DNA of 64,000 nucleotides from Stictocephala bisonia. Taxonomy: Eukaryota; Arthropoda; Insecta; Hemiptera; Membracidae. Below are positions 57,133 to 64,000 of the stretch, piece by piece. The stretch is from positions 558,001 through 622,000 of the forward strand of contig JAQJVL010000148.1 of NCBI GenBank assembly GCA_035578905.1. Direction: 5' to 3'. The translations under genes were made by a program, and so were the position numbers. Position 1 is the first letter of the stretch. Each line of letters starts with the position of its first letter. The notes below the pieces were generated by a model. The model did no database searches. It saw only the letters and a list, made by a program, of their open reading frames with translations, and was not told the origin of the DNA.

Positions 57133-60100
57133 TTTATTTTTTTTTTATGTTAAACATAATCTAGGCCTGATAGATCGACTCCAGGATTAGTCTAAGGAGA
57201 GGGAACTAAAAGATGTGAAATATTCCACCCAGCAAAGATCTAGTGTCGAATTTTCGAGGTGGTGGTGATGCCATATTGCTGCTGACCACCAAGTGTTTAT
57301 GTTAGGATATGGCTTTATTCACTTACTGTCGGCTTCATTGACTTGTTGTTTGTAAAATTACTCTTACCATGACTTTTTTCATAGCGTTGTATCACTGTAA
57401 ACGCTATTATATATTGATCAATTTTTTGTGCAATGTATTTCGGTTGAACTTCAAGCGGCGAACAAAGGGGTTCATTTCAAAATGAGATTAATCCATTGAG
57501 ACAAACAAACTTTCAAGGTTTGTTCCGCAGCTCATGTGTTGGTTTGGGTGTGGGGGAACAATTATAGTTTGCTGTTATCAGATATTTAGAAGCAAATGAC
57601 TTTGGTTATTGGTGTCATAACCTCTGTTATACCAGACAGTTGTTTATTTTTTTCTGACCGTTAATCGTGTTTGCTTTTGAATGGTGTTGTTGTTTTGTTT
57701 TATTTTGGTTATGTATATTGAAATAGCTTTTAAACGATTGCTTGTTTTAATTTAGATCGATATTTAGTAGTGATTATAAATTTAACAGCATGGTAGTATG
57801 TTGTAGGCTACTGTAAAAATTTTATAATAAGTAAGAGTGACAAATTATTTTATTAGATGATCTAGCCTATTATGTCCCAAGTTATACAGTAGGCTACTCT
57901 GATGATAAGTTTGGGGTACCTTTTAAAATGTTAAATAGTGCTTTTTAACTATTTATTAGTGTTAGTGTGTGTATATGCAATAATATACTTACAAAATATA
58001 TCTTTGGTGGCTAAGGCTTTGGACTGCGGAGGCAAGGGCCAAGGTTCATATGCTTGCAAGCCCATATGAACTGGCGAGTGAAGTTTATTAAAAAAAATCT
58101 ATTAAGTGTTCCATGACAACTTTTACAAGTTCAACAAAAATGGGAAAAATCTTCTAGGGGAATTTATTTATTTTATATCTTATTACGTACTATAGTAAAT
58201 ATAAAAAAAGGAACACTGTTTTCTCTATAAGTATATAAGTTTAGAAAATAAACAGTTTCAAGTATTTAATTAAAATTAGGACCTAGGCTATAGAAAAAAG
58301 TGGCTTTGATTTATAACTTAAATAAAAAAAAAGAAACTAAACAAAATTATAAAACTGCAAATTAAATGTTTTTCATCTCTATAACTCAGAAAAAATGTTA
58401 TTACTATCCCAGACAAACTTTACAAATCACCACAATTAATATCTGCCTTATGGTCAAAAGAAACAGATAGAATTATTGCCTTAATGGGTCTAGGAAGTTA
58501 CAGTTTTCATAAAGTTTTAGTTTGACAGAATAATAAGTAGTCCATAATAAAATTGATTAATAACGGGGAGGTTGGTTAAAACAGTGACTCATGCTAAGAG
58601 CGCTTTTTCTGACCTCTTGGTAGTATACCCCTAGTGCTGCAGCGATTATTACCAGGTCAGCAGATCTAATGGCTTCAATGTTGGGAGAGCCAAGCTTCTT
58701 TTAAATAAATTATTTGGTTGCTTAAATTTCCTACTTTCTTAAGTCCTTTTATAGATTTAATTTGATTGTTGGTGATTTTAATTATTAATATGTAAAACAG
58801 AGATTGAGAACTAATAGAGAGTATTTTTGTTCAATAAAAATATGGGAAACCATTCAGGTGGTTGACTTACTTTACTTGTGTACTGTAATAATGGCTGAAG
58901 TCAAATAAACTGCAACTATCTTAGTGCAAATAATTTTTATAGGTATGATATGGCATATATGCACATTCATATAATTGGCCTAAATGAAACATAAAATGAA
59001 ATAAATAATAAGATCATTCAAAACACGTTGTGTAATGTTGAGTGAGCCACATCATTGGTGACACTTTCATCGACTCAACTATGATGCTTCTGTCATCATT
59101 GCTGACATTCAGGTTTATAAAGATAGGCTTGATAATAGCATATCTGAAATATGGTACTGTTTTTCAAATTCATTTTTATGGAGTTTTCCTTGCATTACTT
59201 ATTTAGCCCAGTCATCTTCTTTTAATGCTGCTTCTAATTTGAAAACATTTTCTCTTAGTCAGCCACTTCTTAAGGCTTTTTTGTAAACAACCTCTCTCCA
59301 CTTGTTCCCATATCAACTCTAATATTGGATCAGGCAGTGGTATGAAGGGAAAAAACCACTTTCTGACCCGTTTTATTAGCAATATGAAACAAGTTAAAAG
59401 ATTTGTTTGCTAACTATTTCTGTAATCAAGAGAAGCTCAGATTTTCTTAACGTTGGTTTGTGTGATATATTATTCAATTTTAACCACTGAGCAGTATTGT
59501 TATGTTTTTACTAGATTTTGTTATAGAACCTAGTGTTTGAGAGCTGATCAACTAACCAATCCAGAAACAAAGTGTCATCCATCTCAGAATGATAATCTGA
59601 GATTTTTAGCCTCTATGACACAGAAGCTTCATCTGGAACAATACCCTCTGCAAGCAGATCCTGCTTGTTCGTTATTGGCTGGCCACTTTTTTCTGTTAAA
59701 ACTTTAAAACCTTCATTCATATTTTGAGTCCTGCCAATTATACTTTTTGTGGTTAAAAACTGCACTCTGCACAACTTGTTTGTCAAAGTCATCTGACTTA
59801 CTTTTTTATTTTAACGTTATCTTTGGGATTAATACATTACTCTTTGCTGCCTACTGACTCTAAACTGTACTTAATTTGTTCAGCAGTTTTTTTTTCAAAT
59901 AGACTACATGCTATGAATGTTAATTTCATAACCTAAAAAATTCATATTCTCATTCTTCTAGCAACAAAAGCTTTTACAGATCAAACACATAACCTAGTTT
60001 GTTCAAAATAATTGTACGGAAGAATTAAACCTATTTTAAGCTAAGAATTACTTTTCTATTCATGAACAATTTTTATCACAACTCTATGCTCACAAAATTA

Positions 60101-60529
60101 TATTATGAAACACTTACATATTTGCTAAATAAATGCCAAGATATAAACAAAACCTTCACAATTAGAGCTTGCACTTGCTAATGGCAGAATAGACCACTAT
60201 TTTAGTTCCTTCGTCTTAATTATTTTTACAGTAATAATGCAGCCAATTTAATTCAACAAAATTCATTTACAGTAGGTAGTACCGGTATCTATTAATGCAT
60301 CAAATATTTAATTTCAAGGTCAATTTTTCTGTATTTTAATTAAAAACTGAGTTAATGAGTTTTCATAAACATGATTCATGATTGGCAGATAATATTTAGA
60401 GATGGTTTTTTTCCCCCAAACACTTGAAGCATTGGGTGTCTCCAAATATTATCTAACAATCTTGAACAATGCAATGCTAACAAATAATTTTGAAAGAATA
60501 TGATTCATATGCTCGTTATAGATTATTAA
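57133..60529. other. Non-coding stretch upstream of the CRAL-TRIO gene
   Basis: AT-rich, with no recognised gene. It may include the promoter, the non-coding first exon or the first intron of the CRAL-TRIO gene that starts coding at 61102, but I cannot point to them. A SINE-like head is at 58001-58098. Confidence 0.4.
58001..58098 (+). mobile_element. Possible tRNA-derived SINE head
   Basis: TGGTGGCTAAGGC (A-box-like) and AAGGTTCATATGC (B-box-like) are about 35 bp apart. A short A-run (TTTATTAAAAAAAA) ends the segment about 45 bp after the B box. The spacing and order match tRNA-derived SINEs, but there is no second copy in the window and no target duplication was found. Confidence 0.35.
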
Positions 60530-60690
60530 GAAGCCAATCTTAGGGATATAGACGGATATGAGGGGTGATTGTGTGTGATGAGTGTAGATAAACAAGTGTA
60601 GTCATTTTCCTAAATCGTAACTATGATCGACTGTTCCTTAGAAAGACCCATATATTAATAGCCTAATAGCTAGGGCAAGCTAAGACTGAT
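60530..60690 (-). repeat. Family A dispersed repeat, copy 9 (3' part only)
   Basis: A reverse copy of the family 3' third: AGAAGCCAATCTTAGGGATA, GAGTGTAGATAAACAAGTGTAG and ATATTAATAGCCTAATAGC. The remainder of the family is missing. Confidence 0.7.
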
Positions 60691-60714
60691 AACAGCAAAG
60701 AAATTACACTGTGA

Positions 60715-60915
60715 GTGAGCCAGTACCACTGTACATACTTTGTGTACGGGAATGTGGGTGGGTTAATACCACTGTACATGTGTGTATGTGTGTGTGTGTG
60801 TGTGAGCAAATAACGTGTGTACAGGAGGGTGAGTGGGTCAGTACCACTGTACATGTATGAGTATGTTGGTCAATACAACAGTGCATGTATGGGAGTGTGG
60901 GTGGGTCAATTATGT
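60715..60915. repeat. Degenerate ~45-60-bp repeat with a (TG)n tract
   Basis: CAGTACCACTGTACAT or variants recurs four times (about 60720, 60764, 60840, 60872), linked to GGGAGTGTGGGTGGGT. A (TG)n microsatellite occupies about 60779-60805. Frames on the minus strand reflect this repeat. Confidence 0.8.
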
Positions 60916-61101
60916 GTATGGAAGAGACAATACCAGTTGAACTAACTTAAAATAGTGAAGAATAATGACATTGCTTAGTTCAATTTAGTTTTACTTTGAA
61001 AACAATGAAAAATTAAATTTAAAATTATTTTAGAACTAAGATAAATTTTCAACTTAATTTTTCACTTGTAAAACTAATAAGCTCATTTTATGCTTCAGAA
61101 A

Positions 61102-62078
61102 ATGGCGGAGATACAAGTAAAACCTGTAAATGAACAAGACTTGAAAGATTTAAAAGAACGCATGAAAATGATTTGTGACGCTGATCCATCTCAGTACCAT
61201 AACGAATTCTCACTGAAACGGTATTTAAGAGCATTTAAGACAACAGATGCTGCTTTCCAGGTAGGATTGTATTAGTGTTGTATTTTTTATTTGAAGAATT
61301 CAATTTGTAGATTTTTTTCAATTAATAGAAGAAAGTAATATAATGGGTAATTATAAATTTAGTACAATCCTATTTATGTTATTTACAATCCATAGTCAAA
61401 GTTTGTATCAGTTTTTTTTCTGCTCATTTGAGTAGGGATTTCACAGTTAATAATATAAATCCAAAAATGTAGATTATTAATATTAAGAAAAAGCTAAGAA
61501 AAACAGCTACTGTTGCAGAGTTTGAAATTAAATACTTAAGCCTTGTTTCCATTCATACAAGTCCCAGCACAAATCGTACAACATATGCTGGGCACAAGTG
61601 CCTTGAAAATGATTAACTGTTTCCATATCTCATGGTACAAGTTTGACACATGTTTTGTACCGCGGTGGCATGGCACATTTTTGTCCCTGGAACTTGTCCC
61701 ACAACATGTTGCAGACTGTTTCCATACTGTAACTTGTGCCGGCACATGTCTTGCGAATTGTTGAGGGGCAAATTTCTAGCAATCGAAATGGGGCTTAATT
61801 GAAAAGATTTGTTCATAAAATTTTGATTGAAAATCTATCTTATAGTTTAACTTTTGTTTCAGCAAATTCTTAAAACTAATAAATGGCGTGTTGAATACGG
61901 TGTAGCTGAACTTAATCAAGACAATCCAATTGTAAAGAAACATTTTGATGCGAAGAAAGCCAGGGTGTTAAAGCATAGGGATATGCAAGGCAGACCAGTT
62001 ATATATATTCCTGCTAAATATCACAATGCCAATGACCGAGATATTGATGAGCTCACTAAATTTATTGTTTACTGTTTG
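61102..62078 (+). CDS. CRAL-TRIO (SEC14-like) domain protein, N-terminal exons
   Basis: Two coding exons are supported. Exon a is 61102-61260 (53 codons, MAEIQVKP...TTDAAFQ). Its likely acceptor is TTATGCTTCAG, 3 bases before the ATG, so a non-coding 5' exon lies upstream. Exon b is 61863-62078 (72 codons) between TTTGTTTCAG and the donor G|GTTAGT. Both junctions are phase 0. Exon a and the start of exon b hold the CRAL-TRIO-N helices (FSLKRYLRAFKTTDAAFQ, TNKWRVEYG). Exon b enters the lipid-binding fold (RDMQGRPVIYIPAKYH, DRDIDELTKFIVYCL). Proteins of this family bind or transfer phosphoinositides, tocopherol or retinoids in the cytosol; the ligand cannot be told here. The rest of the domain must lie beyond 64000. 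The intron after exon b is over 1.9 kb and holds a piggyBac in reverse orientation. I chose the ATG at 61102 over 61090 because the latter lies in the acceptor. Confidence 0.85.
61540..61794. mobile_element. Candidate TTAA-flanked MITE in the first coding intron (255 bp)
   Basis: TTAA at 61536-61539 and 61795-61798 brackets imperfect inverted ends (GCCTTGTTTCCATT and, from the right, GCCCCATTTCGATT). Internal motifs repeat in inverted or direct form (TGTTTCCATA twice; GGCACAAGT, ACTTGTGCC, GGCACATG). The terminal match is weak (about 11 of 15), so the boundaries need a second copy for proof. The short overlapping frames on both strands come from these motifs. Confidence 0.5.
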
Positions 62079-62273
62079 GTTAGTATGTTACTCTCTGTTT
62101 AGAGCTTCTATCATGTTTTTTAACATTTATTTTAGTTTAAATACTAAGTAAAACGCTTATTCTAGGTTAATGATATTTATTAGTAGTAGTTTATATTAAT
62201 TTTCTGTTTTATGTTTAAAAAATGTAAATTATATTTTAAATTCTAATAAAATAGTTATTCAAATAATCCTTAA

Positions 62274-62464
62274 CACTCTAAGCGCCATGTCAGTCATATG
62301 TGACTGACAGCAACTTTCCCCATAGGCCGGGTTCAAATAATGCTACTGACTGTACAGGCCAAACTAAATTTTATGAGTTCCTGTAGAGGCCGTGTCAGTC
62401 ATATGTGAGTGACACTTGTGTTTTTGAGTTGAGCATGTCAGTCATATATGACTGACGGTAAGGG
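62274..62464. mobile_element. piggyBac terminal region or 191-bp TTAA MITE with palindromic repeats
   Basis: TTAA at 62270-62273 is followed by CACTCTAAGCGCCAT. TTAA at 62465-62468 is preceded by the inverted end (reverse complement CCCTTACCGTCAGTC). Three copies of a 20-bp palindrome lie inside: 62289-62308, 62394-62413 and 62437-62456; the last, GTCAGTCATATATGACTGAC, is a perfect palindrome. Either this is a separate MITE inserted next to the piggyBac, or 62270 is the outer end of the piggyBac itself and the palindromes are its subterminal repeats. The second TTAA in inverted orientation favours a MITE, but both are possible. Confidence 0.75.
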
Positions 62465-62664
62465 TTAACATTTTTAATGTATATAGACCAAATAAATAAG
62501 TTTAGGGATTTAATTTAAACTCATTTTGAAGGGGAAATACATACAATTTATTAAAATATTACTTAAAGTAACATATTTAACTTGTCAACATGTCAAGTAT
62601 ACAGTGTTAATCATATGTACTTCTGATAGATTTTTTTAAGTTAAAGTGACACTGTATTTTTAAA

Positions 62665-64000
62665 TCATTGTTCATGTGACTCTACATAACAAGGGTGACA
62701 CATAGTTAATACTTCAGGACATCCAGAGCAGTAAGTCTTCACTTTTTTCACAAGTTTTCTTGCTTCAAGACGAGAAACACCTTGTCTCTTCAATTTATTG
62801 TAACACAAGGTACACTGTTTTCTGTCACTTGCGATGTTGCCTTCTCTTTTTTTCAATAAATGTGTTGACTTTTTGGCAGTTGGTGAAATATTTGGAGCTC
62901 TCAACATGTAATCAAGACCAAGAAAATCTTTGGCTACTTCAGCCCTAAACTTAGTGATGGTCATTTTACGTTTTGTTGCAAGTAAGAACAGAACATGACT
63001 ATTCACCATTGTTGTTCCGGTTATAAGGTCAATGCCAAGCTTCCTGAACCATTTAATTCCTCTTCTGTTCAAAGGAGAATAACTAGCCATCTGATCGGAA
63101 TGATCCACACCGCATTTGCCAATATTGTAATCTATTACAACTTTAGGCTTCATTTTTTGTAACTGGGTCCTCCTTCGATTTGCTGTATCACCCTCAGTAC
63201 GATGTCTTCTTGAATTTGTATTACTTACTGGAATAATTTCAGGGCCATGCATGGTGGACAGCATTAGAACTTCACGTCTATCTTTCCATTTACAAATCAT
63301 TATTCCATTTGGAGTTTCTTGTGAACATATCTCTCCTCTTCTCAGTTTTGACTCCAATACAACTTGTGGAAGATGTTTTCGGTTCTTTCGCAAAGTTCCA
63401 ATTAGATGTGTTTTAGCATCTAATAATTTGGTTGCAAGAGGAAGACTTGTGTAATAATTATCTGTGTATAACACACGACCTTCATTTAGCAGAGAACCAC
63501 ATAACGTTTGGACAACAGTGTCTCCAACACTCATATTGGGGGTAATATCCATTTTCCCACAGTATATTTCAATGTTCCATGTATAACCTACTGGGTCACA
63601 AAGTTTGAACAATTTTATTCCGTATTTATGCCTCTTTGTAGGTATATACTGTCGGAATCCTAATCTGCCCCTCCATGGAACCATACTTTCATCTATAACC
63701 ATTGTTTTTCCTACAGTGTATGCAGATTGATAATTTGTCACAAGTAAATTTACAAAAGGGCGAAGCTTTGCCAACCGATCATTTTCCACTGCCAATTCCT
63801 CATCTGCGAAATGGATCATTTTAGTAATAAGTTCAAAGCGGTTACGTGACATAATCTTACTTACTTCATTTTTAAATAGTGGGTCATTTGACCAGTAGTC
63901 ATTAACAGAAGGCTTTTTATCAAGTCCCATCCAAATTAAAATGCCTATGTAAACTTTGATCTCATTGGAATCAGTATTTTTCCATTCTTTTAATCTTGAT
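62665..64000 (-). CDS. piggyBac-family transposase, partial at window edge, frame intact
   Basis: This cut-and-paste transposase inserts at TTAA. The frame runs without a stop from the window edge to 62665; 444 residues are visible. The Met at 63930 is internal, since 23 in-frame residues ending KVYIGILIW (as in the family's conserved FxGIxIxMG block) precede it. Counting from that Met, the catalytic aspartates are D80 (MVIDESMVPWRGR), D157 (VLYTDNYYTSLPLA) and D276 (GKCGVDHSDQM). The C terminus is Cys-rich (C373, C376, C401, C404, C411, C414 with a late His), the ring-like zinc domain of piggyBac transposases. The start codon and part of the N terminus lie beyond 64000. It sits in reverse orientation in an intron of the CRAL-TRIO gene. 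Unlike every other transposon gene in the window it shows no lesion, which suggests recent arrival or, less likely, retention by the host. Confidence 0.92.
   Translation of the reverse strand, partial: SRLKEWKNTDSNEIKVYIGILIWMGLDKKPSVNDYWSNDPLFKNEVSKIMSRNRFELITKMIHFADEELAVENDRLAKLRPFVNLLVTNYQSAYTVGKTMVIDESMVPWRGRLGFRQYIPTKRHKYGIKLFKLCDPVGYTWNIEIYCGKMDITPNMSVGDTVVQTLCGSLLNEGRVLYTDNYYTSLPLATKLLDAKTHLIGTLRKNRKHLPQVVLESKLRRGEICSQETPNGIMICKWKDRREVLMLSTMHGPEIIPVSNTNSRRHRTEGDTANRRRTQLQKMKPKVVIDYNIGKCGVDHSDQMASYSPLNRRGIKWFRKLGIDLITGTTMVNSHVLFLLATKRKMTITKFRAEVAKDFLGLDYMLRAPNISPTAKKSTHLLKKREGNIASDRKQCTLCYNKLKRQGVSRLEARKLVKKVKTYCSGCPEVLTMCHPCYVESHEQ

Overview
The window is AT-rich eukaryotic nuclear DNA, almost certainly from an arthropod and probably an insect. 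Its mobile elements (jockey-like and CR1-group LINEs, piggyBac, Tc1/mariner-related, hAT-like, Helitron and Penelope-like) and its one split host gene with GT-AG introns point that way. A hemipteran is possible, but that is a weak guess. No bacterial, phage or organelle features are present. The only host gene I can support is the start of a CRAL-TRIO (SEC14-like) lipid-binding protein at the right end (exons 61102-61260 and 61863-62078, + strand). The other ~61 kb are intergenic or intronic DNA made of mobile elements, tandem arrays and AT-rich filler.

Left third (1-20 kb): copies of a dispersed ~435-bp repeat (called family A here, nine copies in the window), a decayed Penelope-like reverse transcriptase, a 135-bp tandem array, a non-autonomous Helitron with a terminal hairpin, and a ~4 kb array of 24-bp units with higher-order structure (15.6-19.6 kb).

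Middle (20-43 kb): a TTAA-flanked MITE; a 13-copy 45-bp array in one arm of a foldback element; a 734-bp terminal-inverted-repeat element with a perfect 8-bp target duplication; a homogeneous 70-bp array; a broken DD41D Tc1/mariner-type transposase between 94-bp inverted repeats; a CAGGG-ended hAT-like MITE; and a diverged ~215-bp tandem array into which TA-flanked MITEs have inserted.

Right third (43-64 kb): a nearly full-length but frameshifted CR1-group LINE with a PHD-finger ORF1 (minus strand), a 5'-truncated jockey (minus), small Penelope and jockey fragments, and a degenerate jockey (plus) in which ~570 bp of ORF2 is inverted in place between 11-bp inverted repeats. A 1,200-bp quasi-palindromic element and a short SINE-like head follow. 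The CRAL-TRIO gene comes last. Its introns hold up to three TTAA-flanked insertions, including a piggyBac transposase whose visible frame is intact and runs off the window edge.

I found no convincing new multi-gene system. The points most worth a second look are the in-place LINE inversion, the coding-intact piggyBac with palindromic subterminal repeats in a host intron, the tandem arrays tied to foldback elements, and MITEs whose empty sites can be read from neighbouring repeat units. Boundaries of repeats and decayed elements are approximate unless a target duplication or terminal repeat is stated.
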